Shown piece after piece: positions 36,960 to 48,969 of a stretch of DNA of 64,000 nucleotides. The notes under the pieces were generated by a model, which saw only the letters and a program-made list of their open reading frames with translations, had not been told where the DNA came from and ran no database searches. How positions within the stretch are numbered: the stretch's first letter is position 1; each line of letters starts with the position of its first letter. The DNA lies in the NCBI GenBank assembly GCA_963971405.1, contig OZ020486.1, forward strand, positions 18,127,419 to 18,191,418, written 5' to 3'. The translations under genes were made by a program, and so were the position numbers. Source of the DNA: Psococerastis gibbosa (lineage: Eukaryota; Arthropoda; Insecta; Psocodea; Psocidae).

Positions 36960-38837
36960 TATATATGTAGTACACAAACGCCAATAAAACTAACAGATGC
37001 TGATGGTAATGACATTGACATATCACAGAATGGGACGCATTCCGCTAACTTGTTTAATGAATACGTTGCTAATATACATTTTCCTTTCATAAATTCGGTT
37101 GATTATTCTATGTATTGCCCGGCACTGAAACTAGTGGAAGTTGATGTAGCTATTGAATCTATGAAATCCAAAAAATCCTCTGGTTTCGATAAAATTTCAA
37201 GTGAGCCAATTAAATACAGTAAAGATGAACTAATAATTACATCACCTCTGTTGTGTTTCGCTGAATGAGGGTGTCTTTCCTGATGCTTTAAAATTGAGTA
37301 CTGTTCTTCCATTACATAAAGATGGTCCAAAAGAAAAAATTGAAAATTACAGACCTCTTTATCTGAATTCGACGATTGGCAAAGTAATTGAGTTGGTAAT
37401 TCAGAGGAGGATTATGAAATATTTAACTCGTTTTAACATACTATCACCAAATCAGTACGCCTACCGAACCAAGTACGGAACTGAAAAAGCAATTTTTAGC
37501 TATCTCACGCAAATAATTACAGGACTTGATGATGGCAATAGAGTGGTAGCCGCCCATGTAGATCTCAGGAAATGCTTCGATATAATTAATAGAGCACTAC
37601 TAATACGTATAATTGAAGCAGCGGGAATAAGAGGTAATATTTTGTTGTGGATTACATCTTACCTGTCAAATCGTCGTCAGGTAACGAAAATTCATAATAC
37701 GTTCATAAGTACCGAACTGCCCTTTGATTATGGAATTTTACAAGGTTTTGGACTAGCACCCGTATTTTTCTTGCTTTTTATCAATGAATTATGTAAATTG
37801 AGATTGCCTAATTGTTATTTTTTAAGTTTTGCTGATGACTGTGCTCTAGTCTGTGTGGCAAAAGAATTACAATTAAGATGTACGGGTTAATTTAATGGCT
37901 GCTCTAAGAATTGTAATGAAATGGATCATTGACCATAAATTAATACCGAACTGGAGTAAGACTAATATTATTGAGTATACTTACAACTATAGGAGCGCCA
38001 CAAGTTTCTCCAGCTCCGGAGAATTTAAATGTCACCTTTCTATAAACTGCACTATAGACACATATTCTTGCTCTTGCCCTCTAATCAGTATAGTAAAGCA
38101 GCGTACGAAATACTTGGGTTTATTAATAGATAACCATCTTTCTTGGGATCAACATGTTAATAACGTGTATAAAAAGCTAAGACCTATAAATTTACTTTTT
38201 TACAACTTGGGAAAATTTATGTCTACAAAAAACATGGTACCTATTTATTATGCTTTTTATCAATCTATATTGCAATATGGAATCGGTTTTTGGGGTGGTG
38301 CTGGAGTTATAAAAACTAAAAAAAATGTTACTTGCCAAAAATTTGGCATGAGGATGCTCAATAAAACAGGTTACAATGTTAGTACGAGGATAATATTTAA
38401 GGAGTTAGGAATTTTGTCATTTGAGCTATTATACAAGAAAATTTTACTGACAATGGTTGTAAGTAAGTTGAGTAACTTCCCAGTTGACAGAATTTCTGTT
38501 AATAACATAAGCACTAGGCGAACAGGACGTGGATTCCTCACGGTTCCTAATTACAAATTAACACACAGCAGAAATTCTGTCAACTATAGAGGTTTGAGTT
38601 ACTATAATGAAATGATCAGGGCCGGATACAATGAAAATATTACCTTGTCTATCATTAATAACTATATTGTAAGTCTACTCACAGATACAGTTTAAAAAAA
38701 TATATTGTTAGTGTGACGAACTAGTAAATAACCTACTACAGTATATTGTGTGGTGATTTTTGGCTTCGTGGCACCGGTTCAGTATAATTTGTTATGTTTT
38801 TTTGATAAATACACGCATTATTATTATTATTATCATA
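36960..38837 (+). pseudogene. Degenerate non-LTR retrotransposon (LINE) reverse transcriptase
   Basis: A 5'-truncated LINE with at least two breaks. Open pieces: 36873-37268 (pre-RT, with LTDADGNDIDIS and FNEYVANIHFPF), then a frameshift near 37255 into 37294-37890 (the RT core), then a stop and frame change near 37890 into 37895-38695 (thumb and C-terminus). Visible RT motifs are ENYRPLYLNSTIGKVIE in the fingers, AAHVDLRKCFDIINRALL in the palm, GILQGFGLAPVFFLLFINEL and the catalytic FADD at 37828-37839. The C-terminal part has TKYLGLLIDNHLSWDQHVN and the YYAFYQSILQYGI segment typical of Jockey/CR1-like LINEs. No endonuclease is visible. The 3' end runs into an (ATT)n tail near 38818-38837. 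It lies in the TRP-gamma intron in the same orientation. Confidence 0.9.
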
Positions 38838-39234
38838 ATTTTTTTAAGCCTCATTGAAAGCAAAGCAGAAATTAGTATGGACGTATTCGCTCAAGCGATG
38901 ATTGAGGATTTCAAAGTTTTGAGCATTTTCAAAGCAATAAAAAAAATTTCAAACTTTGTGGAAGGGGACCTGTAGATCATAAAGCTAAATAGAAATTAGC
39001 GATGGATGGGGATTCAATTGCTGAGTCATGAAATATTTCGAAGCAAATGTGTTTTCAAATTTTTTAGAAGTGAAGCTGTACGATTGATCCCCAAAATCAC
39101 AAGTGAAAAACAGATCTTGCCCAGCAAAGGATAAACCAATGCTAGGCACTGATATTAAAAGTTACAACATATTCTTTATATCTTTTACTGTTCCAATAGA
39201 AAAATTCATCTACGAAGCCGCCGAAAGGACGAAT

Positions 39235-39560
39235 TAGAGTAGGGGATTCGTAGATAACTTTTCAGGTGTTGCTGAGCAGGCAAAAGGACATCAAGGGCTA
39301 CAGAGCCGGAAGGTGAGGAAGAAGTAGAAGAAGAATAGATAGAACAAATCAACTGTAGAGCTGGAAGACGAAAAAGAAGAAGAATAATGGAAAAACCAGC
39401 GGTGGCGTTTTTCAAACCTATCAAGACCTAGAAGCAGAAGAAGAATTAAAAAAAATCAACTGAGGGATTTTTTAAGCCCATCAAGGGGCTGTAAAGTCGG
39501 AAGAAGAAAAAAGAGAAGAATATAAAAATCAACTATGGGATTTTTCAACCCTATCAAGGT
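39235..39560 (+). repeat. LINE-tail-derived minisatellite
   Basis: At 39255-39325 it matches the VVEQAK..H.GL..KK retroelement tail. Degenerate units follow, built from aaatcaactgagggattttt, then aacccatcaagggct and GAAGAAGAA clusters (units near 39350, 39447 and 39527). Unit spacing is about 75-100 bp. The tail end of a LINE appears to have been tandemly amplified. Confidence 0.5.
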
Positions 39561-40539
39561 AAATTAAAGAAAGCATATTTCATCATACTGTAGGCTATAT
39601 AACATTTCATTTTGAAATTTATTGAAATCGACAAAAAATGCAGACAGTGCCACTTGACTGGTATAACAAGGTGTCCAAAGGTTGTTTACCCATTATTTTC
39701 CCTGTCATAAGATATCTTGCCAAATAGCTATAAGGGTTGGGAAGGAACGAAACCCTTAAAAACGTCTCCCTCCGCTCAACAGGAAATCTCAAATGACGAG
39801 AAAAATGATCCTGAGACATTGAGGGTTCCGGAGTAGCCCGCAGCTTCTTTACAAATGGCGCCAAACTGCCCGGTTTATTCTGCAGTATATTCTCAAAAAC
39901 ATTTATTCCTTCTTTCCTTTACTTCAAAGAAACGAAAAGTAAAATTTTCTTTTTTTAAGTCAATATTTTTGGCCTGGAAGGGCCAGGGAAAAACGGTGAG
40001 TCAACTTCTTTTTATTTATTGACTAAACAATGAAGCTCCACTGTTTGAAGAGGCAAAACTGAAAATAACATATTATCACATAAATTCGACAAAAAGGGGC
40101 TTCACTGGTTCTTTCTCCCCACAAATTGCAATGGCTCAAAAACGTACTGAATACCTAGTAGGTATGAAATTTTAAAAAATAACCGTAATTTTGGGATCAT
40201 ACAGGTCTGAGATCACTAAGGAATGAAAATTTACGAAATGCGAAAACCTTAGGGCGTGTAACTTCACATCACGGTTGCCACAAATGTCAGCTTCAATTTT
40301 GCTAATTAACTAATTATGAATTTCCTTTAGTTACACCATTGCAAAGTCATCATATATTTGATTTTACATAAACATGAAGCATCACCAAAATAATAACATT
40401 TTTACTTATTTTCATCACTTACTTTTTCGTGTTCGAGGTGGAGACTCATTAAAGTTTTTAGGCCCAGAGTTTTGCCCCCTCGACACCTTCACCCTCTAAC
40501 CCCACTACCTGCACTTTAGACGATCTTTGGGAGTGCTCA

Positions 40540-41389
40540 GACAATTTTCCTATGCTTAAATTTCGGATATCTCGGGGGGGGGGGGTTCATCTGACGTCAC
40601 TGAAGGTGAAGTAACCTCAATATATTTAAAAATCCTTAAAACTCCATTCTATCTAGTGTACGCTCCAACCATTTGGGGAAGAGGGGAGTCTCGATCTGGC
40701 AACGGCCTAGGATATTCCTTATCCCAAAGCACCGAATTAATCGATGTCATTGCATATTCTAGATCCACAGACCAATTCATTACCACACATTAATAATGGC
40801 AGGGCGCACAACGCATTTGAGGGTGAATTTTCTATCATTTTTTCAAAAAATAAATTTTTGCACAAAACTAAATACTTTTTTGGGAATGAAACCTGTCCGG
40901 TTATATTACTCTATTTACCACCTAAAACATACCTCAAGGTAGAAATCATCAATGGAAAGGTTCCACAGAAAAATTATTTTTTATTCAATTTTCATGAAAA
41001 TTGAGTTATTTTTATTTTTTTTTGCCCCCAGACGCAAACTATCAAGGGGCAAGCGACCCCCCGCATTTTATTAACATTAAAGACGACTAGGCCTACATCA
41101 CATGTGGATTGAAAAGAAATCGTTGGAGCCGTTTTTGAGAAACATTGTCCCGATGGTATGATTTTTGTGAACCTACATGCCAAATTTCATCAAAATCCAC
41201 CGAGTAGTTTGCCCGGAAATCGAAAAACAGACAGACAGAGCGACAGAGCAACAGACAGACAGACATTTCGGAAAAAAACACTTTTTTTGGTTCCTGGGAC
41301 CTCAAAACCTGTATATCCGTTGCAATCTCGGAGTCGAAAATTTTGACCATCACAAAGCTTTCCTTATACTACGTATAAATTGGAAAGCA
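40540..41389 (-). mobile_element. REP1 copy 6 (HINE-like)
   Basis: Reverse orientation; has cctaaaacatacctcaaggt, aaactatcaaggggcaagcg, a (CAGA)n block at about 41227-41264, and ends acgtataaattggaaagc. The 3' terminal hairpin is missing. A reading frame over 41093-41353 is shared with other copies. Confidence 0.85.
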
Positions 41390-42307
41390 AAATTAGTAGA
41401 CATCAAATCCATAACTTTAGTGTAGGTACTTGAGCCTCCTATATTACGTTATACCCTGCTACTCAACCAAGATATCAGCTCTGGAGCCCGTGGTATATTT
41501 TCAGTGTACTTGTACCTTCTACTGTTTATATTACTCGGCTAATAACAATAAATAACAATCCTGCTTTCAAGAGCCCGCCATAAGAAGTGACACTTCAAAA
41601 ATGTAGCTCTAAAATTCTGTTTGACAACCCATAACCCCTTCTGATGTCACATTAAAAAGCTTTTTGCTGAAACTAACTTAGTTCACGGCATTATAATGAC
41701 ATACAGTGTAATTTTTATCAAACTTAAAAAGCAGCACCCTTCAGAACACCTGAATTATATTTCCCTCCCTGTTTGCCGACAAAAGACCATATGTCATTTA
41801 TGGAAAATTTTCAGTGAAAGTACCATTCATCTCCGTCGCATATTTCATGGCATATTTTTCAAGCTTTCGTCTAAAATATTGCGTTTCACTACATTTATCC
41901 GGCAATGGAAATTCCTTATTCATGTTGAATGCAACAGGCTTAATCGCCCTGAAGGCAATATTCATTGTAATGTATCATATAATAATTTGGATATACTGCA
42001 TATAATGTGTTGTATATACTGCATTTAATGCATTGTATATACTGCATAACCTACTAATGTATAGTTAAGTTCGACTAATAATTAATTAACACTTTATTTA
42101 CTCCAATATAAACGTGCCCATACTCTTTTATTACCAATAATTAAACGCTGTGTATGACCATATACTGTACATCTCGTCCATTTCAAACCTAGCTGTTTTA
42201 CGGCACAACGTTTTGACCCAATTCACCCAATCGGTTATTCGTAACACTGACCGTTCCATATAACAACTATTAACTGCAGTGAAGTGGTCCATGAAATTTG
42301 AATTATT

Positions 42308-42852
42308 GCTTTCCAATTTAAACGTAGTATAAGGAAAGCTTCGTGATGGTCGAAATTATCGATTCCGAGATTTCAACGGGTTTACGCGTTTTGAGGTCCC
42401 AGGAACCAAAAAAAGTGGTTTTTACGAAATGTCTGTCTGTCGCTCTATCTGTCTGTATGTCTGTCTGTTCATCGATTTCCGATTTCTACCTTCGGGTATG
42501 TTTTAGGCGTTCAATAGAGTAACAAAACCGGACAGGGTGCATTCCCAAAAAAATATTTGGATCTGAGCAAAAAATTATTATTTTTTGAAGAAATTATGGA
42601 AAATTCACGCTCCAATACATTACGGTACGTACCATGTGTCATTGTTACTCCTGTTACAATGTATTGGTCTGTTCGTTCCAGAATATGCAATTGAGTTTTA
42701 AGGGGTTTTTAATATATTGAGGTGGACCTCTCGAGGGGTCTGAAATTTAACCATAGGGAAATTATTTACTATGAAATTACATATTATGTCTATCTACGAG
42801 TATTATCTACAAATTGGAAAGCATGTTCGAGTAGACTCCAACCGGTTCTTTA
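42308..42852 (+). mobile_element. REP1 copy 7 (HINE-like), internally deleted
   Basis: Both ends are present: gctttccaatttaaacgtag at the left and ttggaaagcatgttcgagta then actccaaccggttcttt at the right. About 300 bp of the middle is lost between the (CTGT) block near 42430-42470 and the atttctaccttcgggtatg block. Confidence 0.85.
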
Positions 42853-43155
42853 ACTATCGATTAAACAAGTTTGATTAAATAAATGAAAAATCACGGCTTG
42901 CATGGTGACATTATCAAGAAAAGTAGTAGAAATTTGAAGATAAAAGAGAAAGACGACTCTTCTTGCGCGTCTATCAAAATTTATCAAGTTTGGGAAACTT
43001 TTAGCAGCTTCCAAATTGCTGAATATTCGTCATTTCCAGGGACTTTCTTTAGAAGTGAGAGAAGAGGTAATTTACTGGAATGGGTCATGTAGAATGAAGA
43101 GCCAGAATGGCTGCAATCTGGCCCTTGCAATAATTAAATTGTGTTGTACCTGGTA

Positions 43156-43276
43156 TTGTCCCACCATCATTTTGAAAAATATCGGAAAGAAATACTGGAC
43201 GGCATTGTCATGTTACAATGCATGGCGATGCCGTCCAGTTCTCCTTGTCGAGTATTTTCAAGCTATGATGAGATCC
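43156..43276. mobile_element. REP5 MITE copy
   Basis: tgtcccaccatcattttgaa, aaatactggacggcattg, centre aatgcatggc, gatgccgtccagttctcc, tattttcaagctatgatgag. Both arms complete. Confidence 0.75.
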
Positions 43277-43516
43277 GCTTTTAACCCATTCAAAACTGTA
43301 CCACTGTAAAGAGATAGCAGAATTTTACTGTGGTCGATTTTTTGCAATAGTTCTAATAAAAACCGACAGATTGTCCAAAAATCATACTTATTGTAATAAG
43401 CAGCACCCACCCCTAGTCTCTGTAATTTCATTTGATAGTCAGTTTTTACCCCATTCAAATTTCAAAGGCCAGTAGTTATCTGCAAATTAGCTTGAAACGC
43501 GTACATGTGACACCTT

Positions 43517-43582
43517 CGCGAGATGGTGGAGTGTTGTCGAGCAGGCCAAACCTCATCATGAGTTGTAGAGACAGAAGAAGTG
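43517..43582 (+). pseudogene. LINE 3'-terminal remnant
   Basis: Reads RWWSVVEQAKPHHEL, a stop, then RQKK. It is the same tail as at 9937-10010, so a third copy of one LINE 3' end. Too short to say more. Confidence 0.45.
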
Positions 43583-44172
43583 TACATGTGCCAGTTTTTA
43601 CTTTTTGAGATAAGTGCACCATGATAATCTCTGAGAGCTAATTTACTGTGTGTGAGCAGCCAAACGGTTTGTCTTTACCATACATAGTTGTTGAGGTATA
43701 TAAGCGCTTGCAAATATTGTCCACCGCTTAAAGGTTACCGACTATCAAACTTCCAACAATTTCTGTTTAAATGGCAACACATGAGACCCGACTTTGACCA
43801 AGTTTCAACAAGCTAGACTGCACGATAGCACGAGTGTAAACTTTCCAAACTTGCAGTTGCTTAATGACGTGCTGCTGTAACGACGCTCATTAAAAGCTCA
43901 CCCAAATTTACAAACAGACCAAGGCGAGGAAGGAAGTGGCAAACGAGAACTTTAATTGAGGAAGGACCAAATTAATCTGATTCTGTATTTGCCCAATTTA
44001 AATACTGTGGTTCCTGTTTGAGGCTCGTTCCGTTCAAATGGGTTATTGGGCTATACAACTTTATTTTGAAATTGCATCTTGATAATAAAAGTATGTGATA
44101 TGTATTAAACGAAGTGATGCCGAAAATCGAGGGTTGCCGGTAATTCATTTTCGCACTTCAAAGAATTTAAAA

Positions 44173-44291
44173 ACACTACCGTATCTTATCCAATGTAGGG
44201 TTTCTCGCGTGACTTCGTGGAAACGAAACATAATATGTAAAGTATTAAAATCAAATTTGTTTGATTTTAATACTTTACACTACCGTATCTT
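44173..44291. repeat. 15-bp direct repeats and 19-bp perfect hairpin
   Basis: acactaccgtatctt occurs at 44173-44187 and 44277-44291. Just before the second copy is a perfect palindrome: gtaaagtattaaaatcaaa at 44237-44255 and its complement at 44260-44278 with a 4-nt loop. Could be a small insertion or a template-switch product. Confidence 0.7.
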
Positions 44292-44890
44292 TCAAATTCA
44301 ACTTTTAAATCACAATGGACAGCGCCTCAGAGTGAGCGATTTTCTTTGGATTTACCGGCAATCTACAAGTATTTATTGGCAGGGCACACATCATTGAGGG
44401 TATATTGTATTAATTGGTTTTCACTATCAACATAGAGACAATTCTGACCAATCGTACAATGAAAGTGCGGAGAACAATAAAATTTGTCACTTTCTTTGGG
44501 ATATATGATCCAATCAGAATTTAAATGGCTCATCATGGTGACATCTTAGTGTCACACTGGGCAGATTGTATGTAAGTTAGGTGCTGAAAACTGATAGTTA
44601 AAATCTCGAATGTAATAACATTTGCCCAGCATAATATAGCACTAGAACCCAAACTAATGGGCAGTGATCGTTCTGAAAGCGCACTATTAACCCTTAAAAA
44701 AACTGTTGTTACTAAGCCTCCGAGTTACAAACTTATATAGGTATATGGCACCACTGAAGATGACTGCAGATGCTGACAACGTATGGAAGTACGCTTTCCG
44801 ATTCAGATCGATCACGGGCCTTCAGCCCGGCCTTTGTAATTATATTTGCCCCATAGTTTTTATTCAGCCTTCAAATTTAAAAAAAAAAAA

Positions 44891-45151
44891 CTATTTAAAA
44901 GTAGAGATTACAGCTATATAGCTACGACTACCTATATAGTAGTTGCCTTGATCAAACAAAATTAAATGAATCTTACCTTCAATGGTAGGGGAAGAACACA
45001 GCTATTGGCCAGCAGCAAAAAAACCTATTTAAAAGTAGAGATTACACCTATATAGCTACGAGTACCTATATAGTAGTTGCCTTGATCAAACAAAATTAAA
45101 TGAATCTTACCTTCAATGGTAGGGGAAGAACACAGCTATTGGCCAGCAGCA
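44891..45151. repeat. Tandem duplication, 134-bp period
   Basis: ctatttaaaagtagagatta begins at 44891 and again at 45025; both copies run to ggccagcagca (45017 and 45151) with about three differences. A recent local duplication. Confidence 0.9.
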
Positions 45152-45986
45152 GAACAACATTCCAAATAAGTAGTGCTGAATCAGCATCAACACTGCTGAT
45201 GGAAGCCAAAGGGAACGCCCTCCCATCGTAATCAGAACACTGTTGAATTGCAACGTCTTTCCTAAAAAAAAGAGCAATAGTATTACCTTTATTTTCAAAT
45301 ATCTGGACTTTAGTGGCCAGTACTCGCGTCAACCAAATTTTACCGATAATTGCTATTATTTGAGGATAAATTTTGTGTGTGCATTAAAATTGCCGTAGGT
45401 ATCTAAATTTAATGTTGTTCCACCCACATAGCTAGGACGGCTGAAGTCAGCCTTCCAATTAAAAACAAAGTTTTCCTCCTTAGTATTCTCCGCCTAACCA
45501 GAACTAGTTAGAGGGAGGGAGGAGGCGGGGGTACTACTGGAGGGAGTTGAAAAAAAGAGGGGTTTGAAAAGAAGGTGACCCCATCAGGACAGTCAAGTGT
45601 TTGGCGAGGCGAGCAAACAGAAAAACCCAAGCCTCAGTCGTAGCGCCAAGCCCTAAGTAATCCCATTAAGGCACAACCAAGGTCTCATCTCAGGTGTCTC
45701 TCAGTTTATTTTATTTTTTCTGTGTCCCTTGTGGAAATTATGGTTATGACGGGAATCTAGCTGCTTTTTCTGGTTTCATTTAACCAATTTTCCAGTTTCC
45801 TTTAAAACTATACCGGTTCAATAAAAATGAAAACTTTTCTTGCAGCTTGAATAAAGTCTGTCCCGAATTATTACGTTAATAAATAATGCTAACAGCTAGA
45901 TGAGCAGTCCTTATTCCCTGGGATGAATAAGTTTTATAGTAATGGCATGAAAACGTTCCTCTACACCTTTATGCGATACGTAGTTT

Positions 45987-46113
45987 GTGGTCGTCACTAA
46001 CATCGATTGGCGGAAGCAATGAAAATGGACCCACGGCACAGCCATACATTGGAAGATGGCGGTGCTGCCCAGTATTCCTTCCTGACGATACTCTCAACGG
46101 ATGATGAGATCGG
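45987..46113. mobile_element. REP5 MITE copy (diverged)
   Basis: tggtcgtcactaacatcg at the left and ggcggtgctgcccagtattc, ttcctgacgatactctca and gatgatgagatcgg at the right. Confidence 0.55.
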
Positions 46114-46663
46114 GTAGCTTATTTTCCAATCTATGTTCTTATTTCTAGTGAACCCCAATATCATGACACTTCTCCATTTCATACACACCTTAAATAGCAT
46201 TAAATTTTAAGCCAACTTCAGAACTTCTTTTTTATAAAACCGTTTTCGCATCAGCGATAGGATGAAAGGTTTTATATGAGAAAATGAAACAAAAACCTCC
46301 AGCACGCCATAAAGTTGAGAATTTATACCGCTATCTCACATTGCAATGTCAGCACCATTAGTGCTCGCAAACCTCTATTAACTTCGCTCTAACTTAGATC
46401 TTGAAGGATGTCGTTACATAAGAACAAGCGCTGAAAAAGTTTGCTTTTGAAATTATGTAATGTCATAAAAGTTTGAAACTAGGTGTGACTGCAGAAGAAA
46501 TTATATAACCGGTAAGAAAATAAAAGTTATACCTAAGCGAACCTCGAAACCTACTATTGAACGTGCAGAAATAAAACGGTTTAACGTTACCTGTCTAACA
46601 ATTAACCTAAGTTACTCTATGGAAGTAGAGGCTGGCTGATGATTAGCAAAAGATTATAGCTGT

Positions 46664-46876
46664 CAGGACATGTAGAGTAGTGGTACAGATTCCGACTTTC
46701 ACCCAAAAGGTTATTGGTTCAAGTCCCACACTTGCTAAATTTTCTGGACATGCTTCTGAGGGCTTGTAAAGCAGGTGGTCCCGAGCCTTCCTAGTTGAAA
46801 GTGAGAGAGCCCTATAACTGCGCTAGGTTGGCTTAGTGATAGAACAAAAAAAGTCAATCTTTATTCCTTTATTTAA
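46664..46876 (+). mobile_element. SINE-1 copy C (full length)
   Basis: Plus orientation: caggacatgtagagtagtgg, ttggttcaagtcccac (B-box), tggacatgcttctgagggct, aggttggcttagtgatagaa and a T-rich tail. It ends about 40 bp before REP1 copy 8. Confidence 0.8.
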
Positions 46877-46914
46877 AGAGATACGATGAAAAGAAACTTT
46901 GTCCGTTTAACTAT

Positions 46915-47037
46915 TGCTTTCCAATTTATACGTAGTATAAGGAAAGCTTTGTGATGGTCGAAATTTTCGATTCCGAGATTTCAACGGATTTACTCGTTTT
47001 CAGGTCCCAGGAACCCAAAAAAGTGGTTTTTACGAAA

Positions 47038-47068
<31 letters not shown>

Positions 47069-47758
47069 GCATCGATTTCCGGGCAAACTACTCGGTCGAT
47101 TTTGATGAAATTCGGCATGTAGGTTCAAAAAAATCATACCTCGAGACCATTTTTTTTATTTGGGGCTAACTCAATTTGGGGGGTTTCATTCTCAAAAAAC
47201 TCCTAAAAAACGTCAAAAAAAATTATTTCTCAAAAACGGCTCCAACGATTTCTTTTAAATTCACATATATTCTAGTCGTTCTTAATGTTGATAAAATGCG
47301 GGGGGTCACTTACCCCTTGATAGTTTGCTTCTGGGGGTAAAAAAATAAAAATAACTTAATTTTAATGAAAAATGACTAAAAAATAATATTTCTGCGAAAC
47401 TTTTCTATCGATGATTTCTACCTTCAGGCATGTTTTAGGTGTTAAGTTGAGTAACGAAACCGGACAGTTGGCTTTCCCAAAAACCTATTTGCTTTTGCGC
47501 AAAAATTTTTTTTTTTAAAAATGGATGAAACTTCACGCTGAAATGCATTGTCTGCCCTGCCATTATTACTGTGTTGTAATGTGTTTTAAATATATTGAGG
47601 TTACCTCACCTCCAGTGACGTCAGGTGGACACCCCCCCCCCCCGAGATATCCGAAATTTAACCGTAGGAAAATTATTTACCATGAAATTATTCATTTTCT
47701 CTCCCTACTAATTGATAAATTGGAAAGCATGTTCGAGTAAACTCGGACCGGTTCTTTT
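46915..47758 (+). mobile_element. REP1 copy 8 (HINE-like), best preserved
   Basis: The reference copy, 844 bp. Left GCTTTCCAATTTAT at 46916-46929, right ATAAATTGGAAAGC at 47715-47728, hairpin stem gttcgagt/actcggac at 47731-47748, then cggttctttt. A pure (CTGT)n run is at about 47038-47067. It also holds a C-run (47631-47643). Subterminal inverted repeats, an internal (GTCY)n microsatellite and a 3' hairpin without transposase are the described traits of Helentron-associated elements (HINE, DINE-1 type). The identification is inference from architecture. Confidence 0.85.
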
Positions 47759-48761
47759 ATTAGAATTTAAAATTCAGGTAAAAAAGCTAGCAGTGCCTGT
47801 TTCTAAGCACAACCAACATTAACGTACGCGGATTTGTTATTAGGGCCCTAACAGGCCCGTAGAACTGGGGTATTAACCCCCCCCCCTCCCGAAATTTCTT
47901 GGTTCTATACCACATGCATGCCATAGGATCGCACTCCCCCCCCCTCCCAACATAAATCCTGGCCCTAATAATTTTCTCATTACAGATTACCATCAATATA
48001 GCCATGACAAAAGAGGAGCAATTAGTTGCACATATTTTTTATTATACAGCTTAAATAGACCTTCGCGCAGTAGTATACAGTAGATCTTTATCAAGCTGAC
48101 CTAACAATAGCGAAAAAAGGAAATGAGAGCCCGCATTTCTGTCAGGCCGGGTCAGTTTGTTGAAACTAAACGATAGAAAGACCTGGCACTTTCAAAAGAT
48201 CCCACATTTTCGTTATCGAAGTTTCTTTTCCGTACATACCAAGACGTGACTTTCTGGCTGAACATTTGACTGTTTTATAATTAATTTATATATTTATTTA
48301 TTTATTTATATTTATATATTTAATATAGAACAGTGACAGCAGCAGTCAGCAATCAGAATTTGCTTTTCAATTAAGAAAAATAAGTCTAGATATTGTATAA
48401 TATGTATTAAGAGTACCTATTTTCAAAAACGATGAGATGGGTGTTGGAAGCATAAAATAATATTACCGACGTTCCCACCTACAGGCATTTATTATTGTAC
48501 CGAAAATAAAGTCGTGCGTGGATCTACACTTTCCTTAGAATTTCCCAGGAATACGCCAAACACACTCGCGTCTTATAATGTCATATTTAAATGCTTCAGA
48601 TTTAATAAAATCGTTCTCAAAACGTATCCTTCGCACATGCGCTTTAAAATTTTGCAAATGTTCACCCACTATAGTTTATTTTGAAGGCTTAAAAAAAGTG
48701 CATTGTTACTGCAAAAATTAATTTTGTTTAAATAAATAAATATGGTGGGACATGTAGAGTC

Positions 48762-48944
48762 AATAAATATTGACTTTTGTTCTATTATTAAGCCAGCCTA
48801 AAGGAGTTAGGGCTGTTAAGCCCTCTTTTACACTAAACTAGGTTCTCAAAGCCCTCCGGCGCATGGCCTGAAAATGAAGCCAGTGTGGGACTTGAACCAA
48901 CAACCTTTCGGTTGAAAATCAGAGTCCATACCACTACCCTACTG
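48762..48944 (-). mobile_element. SINE-1 copy D, adjacent to TRP-gamma exon
   Basis: Minus orientation; the tRNA-like 5' end lies at about 48944, some 25 nt before the exon at 48970. About 20 bp of the body (the aaggcccgggaccacc region) is deleted. At its 3' side a gacatgtagagt piece in plus orientation looks like the start of another copy. Confidence 0.8.
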
Positions 48945-48969
48945 ACTGCCGTTATCCTTTCCATTGCAG

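Larger units (their letters stand above)
32053..48969 (+). other. Putative TRP-gamma intron (16.9 kb)
   Basis: Donor aag|gtaaga, acceptor ccattgcag. Dense in repeats, including the largest LINE. I see nothing assignable in 32850-33305, 33816-34300, 34950-35660, 35815-36120, 38840-39235, 39565-40540, 41390-42307, 42853-43155, 43585-44170, 44292-44880, 45152-45986, 46115-46663 and 47760-48760 beyond short A/T or G/C runs. Confidence 0.65.

Noticed and set aside
47790..48005. hAT MITE with AGGGCC ends
   Set aside because: Ends look inverted (attagggccc and ggccctaat), but the flanking 8-mers do not match and the arms are short.
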